A DNA stretch of 64,000 nucleotides from Rheum nobile (taxonomy: Eukaryota > Streptophyta > Magnoliopsida > Caryophyllales > Polygonaceae): NCBI GenBank assembly GCA_027886185.1, contig WOAB01000319.1, forward strand, positions 1,364,001-1,428,000. The letters are read 5' to 3'. The position numbers and the translations under genes were made by a program. The number at the start of each line of letters is the position of its first letter. Positions within the stretch are counted from its first letter, which is position 1. Below are positions 12,583 through 23,859 of this stretch, in pieces. The notes below the pieces were generated by a model. It had not been told where the DNA came from and made no database searches. It saw nothing but the letters and a program-made list of their open reading frames with translations.

Positions 12583-12815
12583 CTGATTAAATAATTATTT
12601 ATATGTTTTTAAATTAAAAATATTACGGAGTATGTTATTTGAAATATCAAATTCAAATAAATTTTAAGTTAAGAAGATATCAGATAGAAATCTCTTTGTT
12701 AAGATTATATCCCACATCGAAAATAAAGATTAAAGAAGATTAGTATATAAACATAATGGATTACTTCTCTTATTGTCAATTGTGTTAGGATGAAACCCCA
12801 CTATGTTTATGTATT
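12583..12815 (+). repeat. Duplicated flank plus interrupted TRIM LTR, left copy
   Basis: 12583-12696 is AT-rich flank and 12697-12810 is the first half of a TRIM LTR (TGTTAAGATTATATCCCACA...). The segment ends with GTATT (12811-12815), the target duplication of the Retand-type element. The whole stretch recurs at 21041-21273 with scattered substitutions. The bases before the TRIM LTR read CTCTT here and CGCTT in the right copy. Confidence 0.85.
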
Positions 12816-13480
12816 TGTTGGGCCCAAAATGCTCTAATGAAATCGAGTCAAACAGATTGGGCCACCTCAACTGAAGAAATGGGCTGAGAAGCTTGAAGAA
12901 AGGCGTCGGACGCTCCTCAAACGCATAAGACCCGACCAATCCCGAGAATCTCGCCCAAGCCTTAACTACTCAATCCTAAGCAAACAGCATCCAATTCAAG
13001 TGCAAGTTTAGAGGTGTCATTAAAAGGAAGATCCCAGAGATTACGCTCGGCAATAAAAAGAAAGATCTCACAAAAACGGTAAGAAAACGGTCCAAGAAGA
13101 AAATCCCATAAATAGGGCATGAAGAAACTAAAGAAGACACACGAACATAAAACTCACGGACATAGTAATACTCGTCAACTCAGCTCTCGCAAAGCCTGCT
13201 AAACCACTGGTTCCCGTTTTGCTCTCTTAACGTCATTCGACCACCAACGTTCGAACGCTAGAGTGGTCGGTCGGACAAGACCTGATCTTCTACTCCTTGA
13301 GGATAACTTGTATCTTGACTCATTTTTGTCATCACTTAATCAATATATTATCGTATAATCTTACTCCTGTTTCGAACGTAGTTGATTGTTCATTTGGTTT
13401 GGATTTATTGTACTCCACCCGATCGACTTGTTACCCCATCTAAGGCGATTTAGGTTGATTGATATTTTTGCCCCAAAACA
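12816..13480 (+). repeat. 5' LTR of Retand-type gypsy element 1
   Basis: It starts TGTTGGGCCC and ends CCCCAAAACA (TG...CA), 665 bp. A TATA-like CATAAATAGG lies at about 13107. A left target duplication GTATT precedes it. It aligns over its full length with the solo LTR at 21274-21938, with roughly 4% differences counted by eye. The primer region with TTTGGCGCCCACCGTGGGG follows at once. Confidence 0.92.
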
Positions 13481-13536
13481 ATTTGGCGCCCACCGTGGGG
13501 CTACTTGCCGATCACCATCTCAAAAATCCTCCAACC

Positions 13537-15275
13537 ATGACTGTCAGCCTACCTACCGACATCGAGGAACCACGCCTCGAAGACGACTCCCAAACTCAAG
13601 GAAACACAATCGAAAACCCAACTCTGAACCAACTCCAAGAGCTTGCCCAAAAAATGACCACCCTCCATGATGACCTCGCCCAGCAACGTCAGAAGACCGA
13701 AGCTCTGACTGCCTTGTCCACCCAATCTGAAGCCGAGATTGCACAACTAACTCGTGAAAATGAGTGTCTTAGATCGCATGTACAGTCGATGGCTTCTGGA
13801 TCCAGACAAGCGCCCGTCCATAGTAGCGTCCAGACACGTTTTAACATGGATAACGTCGAGCTGACTTCCCCAAGCGTCCGACGTCCCGGACGGATACGAA
13901 GCATCGGACGAATATGAAGAATCTCCGTTCATCGAAGAAATTGCCAGAGTCGAGATCCCTAAGAAGTTCAACCTTCCTAGCATGATGACTTTCGACGGCA
14001 CCAACGATCCAGACGATCATATCTCTCTATATAAACAAAAATTAATGACTGCATCTGTTCCAAGAGAGAGCCGCGAGGCTGTCATGTGCAATGTTCTAAA
14101 AATCGCTAGGCGGGAGATGGGCGGTGAGGGGGGGCCTAGCGCCTTGGCGGCTAGGCGGGGGCCTAGGCGGGGCCTAGGCGGATTAAAAATTATTGTGTGA
14201 TCCATGTGATTATTTGACTATGTTCTCCCAAATCCATTATTGTTCATAAAATTATGTTGGGATGAGGTTTGTTGTTAAATTATGGGCCTTATTTTACAAA
14301 GCTCCACTCAAAATTATGTTCTATGCATCCTCTATCTCCTAAGATGTTGCTGCTTCCACAACATCTGAGACTTATTCTCGCCTAGGCGGCCTTAGGCGGG
14401 GTCCTAGGCGGTGGATGACCGCCTAGCGCCTAGACGGGGCCTAGGCGGCCCTAGGCGGGGATTTTTAGAACATTGGTCATGTGCAAAAGCTTTGGCACTA
14501 CTCTCGCGGGTCCCGCACTAACTTGGTTTATGCGTTTGCCTCAGGGTACGATCACCTCGTTCGCAGATCTGGTCAATTCCTTTAAAGTCCAATTCGCCAG
14601 CAATCGGAGGCTCGAGAGGCAGTCAAGCGATCTCTATCGAGTCACCCAAAGGTATAATGAACATCTCTGAAGCTATCTTAATAGGTACAACAAGGAAAAG
14701 GTCGCAATCCCCCATTGCGATGTCACCACCTCCATCGAGGCCTTCAAACAAGGTTTGATCAAAGATATCAACCTCTACAATGAGATTACCAAGTACCCGT
14801 GCAGAAGCTTCGAAGACGTCCAAGCCAAAACCATGGTTGAGGTACGCTTAGAAGAAGATCGTGAATCGCGAAAGGCATCCCATGGACCCGACCATTCCGA
14901 TTGCAAATCCTCTTCCGACAATCGCCGAGATAGACGCCATCATCCGTACCCTCGTGGTCGGAACGAGCAAAGTCAGGTAAACTACTTCCAAGACAGGTCT
15001 CAAGACTGGAAAGACGGTCTGACGCTGCCTCCCAGGGTTCAGTTTTACAACTTCAATATTTCTGTGTCGGAGCTCGTCAAGAGTTTCGACAAATATGGGA
15101 AAGAAGTAAGATGGCCCCGAAAGAGCGACAGACCAGACGTCAAGAAGGATATGAACAGGTGGTGCGAATTCCATGGTGACCACGGTCACTCAACGGACGA
15201 ATGCATCGCACTACGCAAAGAGGTTGCTAGGTTGCTTGCGCAAGGTTGCTTGCGCAAGGTCTCTTGCGCGACGTG
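13537..15275 (+). pseudogene. Retand-type Gag, disrupted
   Basis: The ATG at 13537 begins MTVSLPTDIEEPR; an N-terminal coiled coil (about residues 35-85) follows, then a frameshift near 13880. The retrotransposon Gag fold starts at FDGTNDPDDHISLYKQKLM near 13988 and is split at codon AVMC|K by the MITE. It resumes at SFGTTLAGPALTWFMRLP with a TGA stop near 14668. A zinc-knuckle-like CEFHGDHGHSTDEC lies at 15163-15204. The second Retand copy (36311 on) aligns throughout. At 15232-15260 the phrase TTGCTTGCGCAAGG is duplicated, a small slippage event. Confidence 0.85.
14089..14475. mobile_element. hAT-type MITE in gag
   Basis: The 387-bp insert has inverted ends CAATGTTCTAAAAATC / GATTTTTAGAACATTG. 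It is flanked by perfect 8-bp duplications GTCATGTG (14081-14088 and 14476-14483), the length made by hAT transposases. Both inner ends are dense in CCTAGGCGG and its complement, so the element can fold on itself. Removing it and one duplication makes the Gag reading continuous, which confirms the boundaries. Confidence 0.93.
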
Positions 15276-15574
15276 ATCTCGGAACGGGCCAAAGCCACCA
15301 TGGAACGACGAGACTAGGTAAAGCACGATAAACCCCCATCTCCTGTCCATACAAAAATCATCAGTACTGTTTCAGGAGGCTCGGACGTATGTGGAAACAC
15401 GTACTCCGCAGCAAAAAGACATGAGAGGGAAAGCAAAGGTAACAAGCCCGAGATACCAGAGTTCAGACGACCCAAGGTCTCTAACCTCCCAACGGTCACA
15501 TTCGACGAATCCGACGTTGACGAGTCGGGGGATCATCATGACGGTCTGGTAATCTGTTTGTCCATTGGAAACTG

Positions 15575-18240
15575 TTGATACGTAGAGTACTAATCGATAC
15601 AGGAAGTTCGACCAACCTCTTAACCTTCGACGCCCTCAAAGGGATGGGTCTGGGTGAAGATGATCTTGTCAAGAAATCAACTCCACTAGTTGGGTTCAGC
15701 GGCGAAGTCAAACACACTATCTGTAATACCCTCAAATATTCCCTTGAAAGTATTACCGCCAGTGACCTCAGATTACACATCTGGGGTCACCCAAGGCTTA
15801 ACCATTTTATTACAACCATATAATAACACAAAACTTTATTAAATATCATAGATATTATTTAAACCAAAGTCACGGTTTACAACTGTTAACACCAAATACA
15901 ACCAAATACAGAATTGTTTGAATACAGCGGAAGTCTTAAAAGTTATTAAATACATAAACACCACGAAGGGTCTTGATCTGAGCGATCTCACACCTAGGAT
16001 CTTCAACCTTGGAAAACTCTTTAAAAACGCCAGCTGCCCTTATCATCGTAATCTGGCCTTCACGGAAAGGGACGTTTACCTGATGTGCCGTATGAGACGG
16101 ATGACACCAGCCAACCATGCAAAGGAAAATAACCGGTTGGTTAGTCTAATGAAAGACTATGCAAGGGTAAAATAGAAAAGGTTCTAAGTAGTCGTGTAGG
16201 TTACACCCGTCGCTTCTCGAGTAATAGCCGATGACGACAGTGAACCTCAACACTTCTACGGAAACATAAGAATAGGTATGAACAAGAGAAGACTCCAAAA
16301 GATTGAGTCGTATGGGAAACGTATGAAGAGAAGACTCCAAGAATTGAGTCTTTCGGAAAGTATGACAAGTATTTGGGAACGTTATAGTTTCACACAAGCG
16401 TTAAAAACGACTTGATCATTTGGGTCCACGAGCAACCTCACCGCGCAATGCGAATCCAGATTGGAAAGAAGACTTACTCTAACCGAAGTCCGGGTGGGTT
16501 CCAAGTTGTACTTCTCGCCCGAAGGTTCATTAATTATGTGCATAACCACACTTATCTTATTAAATGATAAAACGTACATTTACGTTAAAGCTTTTAAGGT
16601 ATATCATCTCATCACGAGAGATATCTGGGGAATAAATCCCGATTTTCGGCACCAGTTGTGTGCACCTACCCTGAGTAAGGGTACAGTCATGACCAGATAG
16701 TACTAGGGCAAAATCCTCCTAATACCAGTTATAAAGAAACGACTAGACATCGCAAGGTACATAGCATTCCTACGAATACTCGTTCTAACTACACAGTTAA
16801 AATCACATAATAATCCACACCAATACCATCACGGTAATTAACAAGTATAATAGCGTTATTTCTAGCAATATATACAACCTATTATAGTGTCATATTTTAA
16901 TCACATCATTTATAAAATCTGTTCCCAAACGAAAATAACATTTCATTCCAATTTAATTAACAATTAAAGGTAATTGATAACTAACGGAAATATGGAATGA
17001 TAAGCAAGAGCGAACCGCCACTTGCCTTAATCTAGCTGACTTGACGATAACGGGTTTCGGGATCTGGAAATTGGAATCGGATTACGGATTCCTACGACAA
17101 CGACGAAACCCTAGGTTAGATACATTACGAACTAAATGATACGAACGAAAACGATACGAATTGAAACGAACGAAAGCCTGAGTCGTGACCGAGGTTGTCC
17201 AAGCCACGATCGCGCTTGCTAGGGCAAGCCACGGTCGCGGTTTGGACTTCCGCGGTCGCGGAATTCTGGGCAGCTTCCGCGGTCGCGGAGTTCATACCCG
17301 CGATCGCGGATCCCTCCTTCCGACGCAACTCTAACTCGATTCGAGGCTCACCGACGGCGAAGATGACGATGCTAGCCTCTCCTCCTTGCAATGCCACCAC
17401 TTGCAGCTTCCAAAGGCACCACGACGACCACCAAAAGCTCTGGCAACAACTTCGGCGAGGCACGAACTCCAGCGACTTGAAAATGAGAGAAAGAGAGGTG
17501 GATTGAGCTGTGGATGAGATTCCAGGCTTGCTCCGACCTCCTTTTATAGGGCAAATGGAAGCCCAACGCCGAGAAGATGGATCGATCGACCTCCCTCCAA
17601 CGGCGAAGTTACGCACGAGGCAAAATCCGAACCGGCGAAATGCGAGAGTTTCTAGAAGAAGACGATGAACAGGTTTCCGCGATCGCGGAAATTCTTCCGC
17701 GGTCGCGGAGATGCCGTGAACGCGTCTGTAGCCTCTGGTCGTGGTTTTACTCGGGGTCTTTTGCTAGAATGTATTTTTAATCCTTTTTAAAAATATTCTA
17801 AGACCCAAAAATACCCAAACGTATATTATAACGTTCAAAAAGATTAATACAGAGATTCCGAATACGCCAACGCATCTTGCTTACAGAACGAGGGTTGGGA
17901 AAATTACCCAAATACCCTTACTGAAATTGAGGGGTATTACACTATCGGCGAAATCGTTCTTACGACATACGCCGGAGGAGTAAACCAACAGGTAAAATTC
18001 TTAGTCTTAGACTGTCCATCTCCCTACAACTGCATTCTTGGCAGGCCTTGGATACACGCGATGAAGGCGGTACCCTCGATGTACCATCAAGTTCCCTACC
18101 AAATGGGGAATTTAAGAGATCAAGGGCAATCAAAGGATGGCCAAGGAATGCTATGTCGCCTCCATGAAGAGCGCGGTCGAACCAAAGATCGCATAGCAAT
18201 TACAGTTCGGCGAAGGATCCAATCGATACATCGAACCAGA
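15575..18240 (+). pseudogene. Retand-type protease, split by a solo LTR
   Basis: The active-site block VLIDTGSSTNLL starts near 15586 with an intact D-T-G triad. The frame runs to SGEVKHT at 15720, where the Tekay-like LTR is inserted. It resumes after 17946 with GEIVLTTYAGGVNQQ and reaches ILGRPWIHAMKAV near 18030, the conserved C-terminal flap of gypsy proteases. Beyond 18100 the frame shifts several times. Confidence 0.85.
15722..17941 (-). mobile_element. Solo LTR of a Tekay-like (Ty3-gypsy chromovirus) element
   Basis: The 2220-bp insert begins TGTAATACCCTC and ends TGAGGGGTATTACA, so the termini are short inverted repeats. It is flanked by perfect CTATC duplications (15717-15721 and 17942-17946). 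It aligns at its left end with the LTR at 61283 (shared ACCGCCAGTGACCTCAG). Orientation is minus: a minus-strand TATA-like CTATAAAAGG lies near 17545. CpG-rich dyads (CCGCGGTCGCGG) are clustered at 17210-17315 and 17670-17713. A single LTR with intact duplications implies recombination between two LTRs removed the internal region. Confidence 0.93.
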
Positions 18241-18241
18241 G

Positions 18242-19725
18242 ATGGAAAAGCTCGACGAGATTGCACTAGATCCTTCAAAGCCAAACCAAACGGTAAGGCT
18301 CGGGTCGGACCTAGACGACTCGACCAGGCAACAAATATTGGATTTCCTTCGTTCTAATGCTGACTGTTTTGCGTGGTCACATGAAGACATGGTCGGGATA
18401 TCCCCAAACGTTATTACTCATAAATTAAATGTAGACCCATCTTACCCTCTTGTGAAGCAAAAGCGCAGGAAATTCGCCCCCGAGCGAAATAAGATCATCG
18501 ACGACGAGGTCAGGAGCCTGCTAGAAACAGGAAAGATAAGAGAAGTCGACTACCCCGATTGGCTAGCCAACGTGGTTGTGGTCCAAAAGAAAAACGGCAA
18601 GTGGAGAGTCTGCATCGACTTCACCGACCTTAACAAAGCGTGTCCCAAGGACTCATTCCCACTTCCTCACATCGATGCCATGGTCGACGCAACAGCGGGA
18701 CACGAAATGCTATCCTTCATGGATGCGTTCAGTGGTTACAATCAGATCCTCATGGAACCAGAAGACCAAGAGAAAACAACGTTCGTCACAAATCAAGGTA
18801 TTTATTGCTATAAAGTGATGCCCTTCGGATTAAAAAATGTAGGGGCTACGTATCAACGACTAGTCAACAAGATGTTCAAAGATCAGACCGGAGACACAAT
18901 GGAAGTCTACATAGATGACATGTTGGTCAAATAAAAAAAAAGGACCACATCGATCACCTCCGCGATGGCTTCAAGGTACTAAAAATATATAATATGAAAC
19001 TAAATCCTATGAAGTGCTCTTTTGGAGTCTCGTCAGGGAAATTCCTGGGGTACATGGTGACCCAAAGAGGAATAGAAGCTAGCCCAGAATAGGTCAAGGC
19101 CATCATCAACCTTCGATCCCCTCGATGTGTCAAGGACGTACAAAAGCTGACATGTCGAATAGCAGCTCTAAACAGGTTCATCTCAAAGTCGTCGGACAAA
19201 TGCAAACCCTTCCACGACGCTCTCAGAAAGAACAAGTCCTTCCAATGGACAGAAGAACATGAAGGCGCATTTCAAGATCTGAAGAAGTACTTGGCCAGCC
19301 CCCTACTGTTAGCAAAACCTAAAGACGACGAGCCACTACTGTTGTACCTAGCAGTGTCAGAATCTGCTGTAAGCGCAGTGCTGGTCAGAGAAGAAGACGG
19401 CAATCAGTCGCCAATCTATTACGTCAGTCGAACGCTACTCTCAGCGGAAACAAGGTATTCGTCGCTAGAAAAACTTGTCCTAGCACTGGTAATGGCGTCA
19501 AACAAACTTAAACCCTATTTCGAATCGCATACTTTAATTGTTCGCATTAACCATCCCATAAGAGCAATCATGAGGAAACCAAAATTCACAGGACGAATGG
19601 CCAAATGGGCCATACATCTCAGTGGTTACGAGATTGAATACGAGCCCAGGACGGCGATCAAGTCCCAGGCATTGGCCGATTTTGTGGCAGACTTTAGTCC
19701 GACCCTAGAACAAGAAGCCGTTTAA
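18242..19725 (+). pseudogene. Retand-type reverse transcriptase and RNase H
   Basis: Reverse transcriptase motifs in order are KKNGKWRVCIDFTDLNKACP, FPLPHIDAMVD, FMDAFSGYNQI, VMPFGLKN and the catalytic YIDDMLVK at 18908. Immediately after, the A-rich run at 18931-18941 brings a stop. The thumb and linker continue to about 19200 with one further stop (19090). RNase H follows with YLAVSESAVSAVLV, ETRYSSLEKLVLAL and a final QALADFVADF at about 19670. The rest of the catalytic core is well preserved, so decay is moderate. Confidence 0.9.
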
Positions 19726-19731
19726 GAAGCT

Positions 19732-20155
19732 ATGCAATTTCTCGCAACAGAGGAAATAGGTAAATGGGAACTTCACACAGACGGAGCGTCGAACGCTAGG
19801 GGATTAGGAATGGGGGTCGTGCTAAAATCGAAACAAGGAGACAAGATAGCTCAAGCCGTGAGATGCGAATGGTACGCGACTAACAATCAAGCTGAATATG
19901 AAGCACTCGTATTTGGGCTCATTCTGGCACGCGACCTAGGAGTCTAAGAAATTGAAGTCATTTGCGACTCCCTCCTAGTCCTGAATCAAGTTCAAGGGTC
20001 ATACAACGTCAAGGACGACAGAATGATAGCTTATCTGGACGTGGTCAAGAAATTAATCGACCAATTCCGGAAGTTCGACATCAGACAGGTCCCCAGAGAT
20101 CTCAACGCTCAGGCCGACGCACTAGCCAACCTAGAATCCGTCTTGGATCCAAAAT
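19732..20155 (+). pseudogene. Second (archaeal-type) RNase H of the Tat clade
   Basis: WELHTDGASNARGLGMGVVL carries the first catalytic aspartate, ATNNQAEYEALVFGL the glutamate, and VICDSLLVLNQVQG the next aspartate. The block ends with QADALANL, where the last aspartate is expected. A TAA interrupts it at about 19948. In plants this extra domain after the retroelement's own RNase H is diagnostic for Tat/Ogre/Retand gypsy elements. Confidence 0.85.
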
Positions 20156-20309
20156 AATTCCCAAACATTCCACTGGCACACATCACATTACCAGTTGTCC
20201 CAAAAACACCCAAGGATCTGAGCACACCGTTGGAAGAACTTGTTGCATTGGAAGTAGGCGACCGACCATAAGAAGACATCGTCAACGGTCATGACGACTG
20301 GACACTACC

Positions 20310-21040
20310 TTACGTCAAATGGCTAAAAGATGGCATCCTGTCCAATGACAAAACAGAAGCAAAAAGGCTAAAGGTACAAGCTCTCTCCTTCGACATTATA
20401 AGTGATGTCTTGTTCAAAAGATTTGTCACAGGAATACTCCTACGATGCCTCAAGACTCCAGAAGTCAAATGCATCCTACAATCGATACATGAAGGAGAAT
20501 GCGGCAACCACACCGGAGGACGAAGTCTCTCGGGGAAAGCCCTGCGAACGGGATACTACTGGCCCACAATGAATAGAGACGTGATAGAGTACACCAAGAA
20601 ATGCGACGCCTGCCAACGATACGCGCCCGTTCCACATCAACCCTCTTAACTCCTCCATCCGACTTTAGCACCATGGCCCTTCATGAGATGGGGGATGGAC
20701 ATCGTCGGAAAACTCCCACCGGCGTCGGGCCAACGGGTCTTCTTCCTCGCCATGACAGACTATTTTTCCAAATGGGTCGAAGCTGAAGCATATCGAGAGG
20801 TAAAATATCAACATGTCATTTCATTTATAAAACGCAATATCCTGTGCAGATTTGGCGTCCAGTCAGAAATCGTGTGCGACAATGGATCCCAGTTCATCAG
20901 TCATAAGACTCGAGCCTTCTACGACCAGTGGAACATCAAATTGATCACATCCACTCCTCGATACCCGCAATCCAACGGATAAGCCGAGTCTAGCAACAAA
21001 ATCATCATCAACAACCTCAAGAAATGCCTATTGATTCTTG
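20310..21040 (+). pseudogene. Retand-type integrase, truncated
   Basis: The zinc-binding head shows H-x-G-x-H-like GECGNHTGG and KKCDACQRYAP. After a stop near 20647 the catalytic core gives GMDIVGKLPPASGQR (first Asp), TDYFSKWVEAEAY and VCDNGSQFISHKT (second Asp). At 20980 a TAA falls just before the AES motif that holds the catalytic Glu. The frame ends at 21040, where the flank duplicate begins, so the C-terminal domain and 3' LTR are missing. Confidence 0.85.
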
Positions 21041-21273
21041 CTGATTAAATAATTATTTATATGTTTTTAAATTAAAAATATTACGGAGTATGTTATTTGA
21101 AATATCAAATTCAAATAAATTTTAAGTTAAGAAGATATCAGATAGAAAGCGCTTTGTTAAGATTATATCCCACATCGAAAATAAAGATTAAAGAAGATTA
21201 GTATATAAACATAGTGGATTACTTCTCTTATTGTCAATTGTTTTAGGATGAAACCCCACTGTGTTTATGTATT
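21041..21273 (+). repeat. Duplicated flank plus TRIM LTR first half, right copy
   Basis: Direct repeat of 12583-12815, starting CTGATTAAATAATTATTT. The TRIM LTR begins at 21155 and is preceded by CGCTT (21150-21154), which recurs after the TRIM's 3' LTR at 22409-22413. The segment ends in GTATT (21269-21273). Confidence 0.9.
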
Positions 21274-22408
21274 TGTTGGGCCCAAAATGCTCTAACGAAA
21301 TCGAGTCAAACAGATTGGGCCACCTCAACTGAAGAAATGGGCCGAGAAGCTTGAAGAAAGGCGTCGGACGCTCCTCAAACGCATAAGACCCGACCAATCC
21401 CGAGAATCTCGCCCAAGCCTTAACTACTCAATCCTAAGCAAACGACAGCCAATTCAAGTGCAAGATTAGAGGTGCCATTAAAAGGAAGATCCCAGAGATT
21501 ACGCTCGGCAATAAAAGGAAAGATCTCACAAAAACGGTAAGAAAACGGTCAAAGGAGAAAATCACATAAATAGGGCATGAAGAAACTAAAGAAGACACAC
21601 GAACATAAGACTCACGGACATAGTAATACTCATCAACTCAACTCTCACAAAGCCTGCTAAACCACTGGTTCCCGTTTTGCTCTCTTAACGTCATTCGACC
21701 ACCAACGTTCGAACGCTAGAGTGGCCGGTCGGACAAGACCTGATCTTCTACTCCTTGAGGATAAGTTGTATCTTGACTCATTTTTGTCATCACTTAATCA
21801 ATATATTATCGTATAATCTTACTCCTGTTTTGAACGTAGTTGATTGTTCATTTGGTTTGGATTTATTGTACCTCACCCGATCGACTTGTTACCTCGTCTA
21901 AGGCAATTTAGGTTGATTGATCTTTTTGCCCCAAAACAGTATTGGGATACACGCGCATGTGCGCACGACTGACACGTCCCCGTCTATCGGCCTACCAGAC
22001 TTTATCATGGTATCGGAGTTTGTCTGGTCCTGGGCCTCTTTCCTGATTTACTTGGGCCTTCGCCCTTATCTGTTATCTACCTTACCTACTACATATATTG
22101 TCCAAGTGCCAGGCCTTTTTCCTGATTTACTTGGGCCTTCGCCCTTATCTGTTATCTACCTTACCTACTACATATATTGTCCAAGTGTCAACTGGGTCAG
22201 ACCAATTGTACTTGAGGGAGTGTGATAAGTTTCTATCCCACATCGAAAATAAAGACTAAACAAGACTAATATATAAGCATAGTGGATCACTCTTCATATT
22301 GCCAATTGGTTTTAGGATGGAAATCCATTAGGCTTATGTATTGAGCTTACATGCGCATGTGCACACGGACTGACACATCCCTATCTATCGGCCCACCGGA
22401 CTTTATCA
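21155..22408 (+). mobile_element. TRIM retroelement, interrupted by the solo LTR
   Basis: LTR 1 is 21155-21268 plus 21939/21944-22007. A primer site TGGTATCGGAGT (22008-22019) follows, then a short non-coding internal region. A polypurine CTTGAGGGAGTG precedes LTR 2 (22223-22408). Target duplications are CGCTT (21150-21154, 22409-22413). The internal region contains a 79-bp tandem duplication (22032-22108 and 22111-22187). The same family occurs at 43148, 46607 and 54207. There is no coding capacity, so mobilisation would depend on another element's enzymes. Confidence 0.9.
21274..21938 (+). mobile_element. Retand-type solo LTR, right copy
   Basis: 665 bp, the same length as 12816-13480, TG...CA, with GTATT on both sides (21269-21273 and 21939-21943). 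It sits inside a TRIM LTR whose second half resumes at 21944. It is therefore a bona fide solo LTR at the original insertion site, not the 3' LTR of the truncated element to its left. Confidence 0.93.
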
Positions 22409-22413
22409 CGCTT

Positions 22414-22583
22414 ATCAATTCTTTTTTATATTAGTAAGATCAAACTTTATAATATTAAGAAAAATGTAATTAATGAGAATATCGAAGTTACATTCAAAAG
22501 TATAAAACTCGCACATAATTAATTAGCCTATGTTACTTTTAAAAAAATGTGGTGTTGTTGAAGTTAAAACGTCAATAAGTTAT
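22414..22583. other. Short AT-rich spacer
   Basis: AT-rich DNA between the TRIM and the next LTR remnant; nothing recognisable. Confidence 0.5.
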
Positions 22584-23859
22584 TATTTTGGGGAGAAAAG
22601 ATCGAACCGACCTGAATCACCTTAAGAAGGGCAACTAGACAACAATGAGATTAAGTTTATCTAAATAATCCAAATCAACTTAATAATGGAATAAATGAGA
22701 TTAATCAAATATAAAACGAGCTTATCTCTCAAGGATGAGAGAGCAATCGAATACAGAGATTCAGTCGACGGTCGCTTCAATACTAGAATAAAGAACCGAG
22801 CTAGAGAATGATTCGTAGTAGCAAGTAAGAAAGTAGTGAATTGTAGCTTGTATTCGGTAGAAATGATAATGTGTATTACATAAGGATTCTTCCCATATTT
22901 ATACTGCATATACATATCAAGATCGGTTAAAATCTGTCTCCTAGATCTCCGGAGGTTGTTACTCTGCCTACTGATAGGACCGAGATCTTTGGAGGTTGTT
23001 ACTCTGCCTACTGACCGGACCGAGATCTCTGGAGGTTGTTACTCTGCCTAGTAACCAAACCTTCTAGAAGGCAACTTGGTTCAAGCTATTGGGCCGAAAA
23101 AACGAGGCCCAACAATTGCCCCAAAATTAAACTAGGCCAGAGCTGTCAGTTGATGGGACGGTTTGATTTTATAACTTCTCTCTCTTCTGGTGTGATCATC
23201 ATCCTGATTTTACTATAGGCGTTCTAGCAACGGGGCCGAAAGGCATATTGCTCGACCTGTGAGTCGGCTTAAAGTAGCCAATAATCGTGTGAAGACGGCT
23301 GAGGGCGTCTCATGTGATGGCGAAGGGTCAAGAGACCGCTCCTTGTTTGTCGTTTGCTTTGTTTTGCATGTGGACTCGTCAGTCGCTTCCTGGTTAAGTT
23401 GTGTGACGTTGGTCGAGTAGACTTGTAATTGAGTGTGACATGTCGTGTAGTTCCAGGGAAGAGCGTCGTAGTATTTGTATAAGACGTGTACCTTAATTGG
23501 GACAAGTCATGTAAAAATGTGTCTTGTTTTTGTTCCTCTATTCCATGTGTACCGATCGATCGTGTAATGTGTAAGTGCTATGTATGATTGTCTTTTGTGT
23601 ATGTTGATCAACTTGATTTTGTCTTAAGGCCTCTTGTCGTGTTCCTGTTCAAGACACTTGAAAAGTATAGAAAAGATCAAGGGGTGACCGTTGGGTGTGA
23701 GCCCAACGACCCTCCGATGTTTAAGTCAGTAAAGAGTTGGATAAGTATAATCGACTGAATCTAAATGAAGTGCAAAGTATAAGTTTTCAAAAGTGATACG
23801 ACTTCCAATGGGTCGTGTTCCATCTTGATTGGTCGTCTTTTGTGGACTTTTTGTCTTCT
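22584..23859 (-). mobile_element. 3' LTR and 3' UTR remnant of a minus-strand Retand-type element
   Basis: 22584-23114 resembles the LTR at 38879-39539 in layout: the start TATTTTGGGG, a minus-strand TATAAATA near 22897 and the end GGCCCAACA. Both are followed by ATTGCCCCAAA, a polypurine tract on the minus strand. 23115-23859 shares GTACCGATCGATCGTGTAA (about 23551) with 40031, so it is the same kind of 3' untranslated region. The remainder is cut off by the Athila-type LTR at 23860. An ACTCTGCCTACTGA phrase is repeated three times at 22965-23050. Confidence 0.65.

Larger units (their letters stand above)
12816..21040 (+). mobile_element. Ty3-gypsy element 1, Tat/Retand type, truncated in integrase
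   Basis: Order is LTR, primer site, Gag with a C-x3-H type knuckle, protease, reverse transcriptase, RNase H, a second archaeal-type RNase H, then integrase. The second RNase H is a hallmark of the plant Tat clade. The body is broken by stops, a hAT-type MITE (14089-14475) and a Tekay-like solo LTR (15722-17941). The right end stops inside integrase at 21040, where a second copy of the left flank begins. There is thus no normal 3' LTR. Coding capacity is lost. Confidence 0.9.

Noticed and set aside
13386..13670. Proline/Arg-rich frame overlapping Retand Gag
   Set aside because: Out-of-frame shadow of Gag; the true frame begins at 13537 and is shared with the second copy.
17125..17616. 163-codon minus-strand frame
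   Set aside because: Lies wholly inside the solo LTR's GC-rich leader region; no domain, and the high GC explains the lack of stops.
21274..21938. Reading this as the 3' LTR of the element starting at 12816
   Set aside because: It is flanked by GTATT on both sides and preceded by a copy of the upstream flank and TRIM half, not by a polypurine tract and Pol end.
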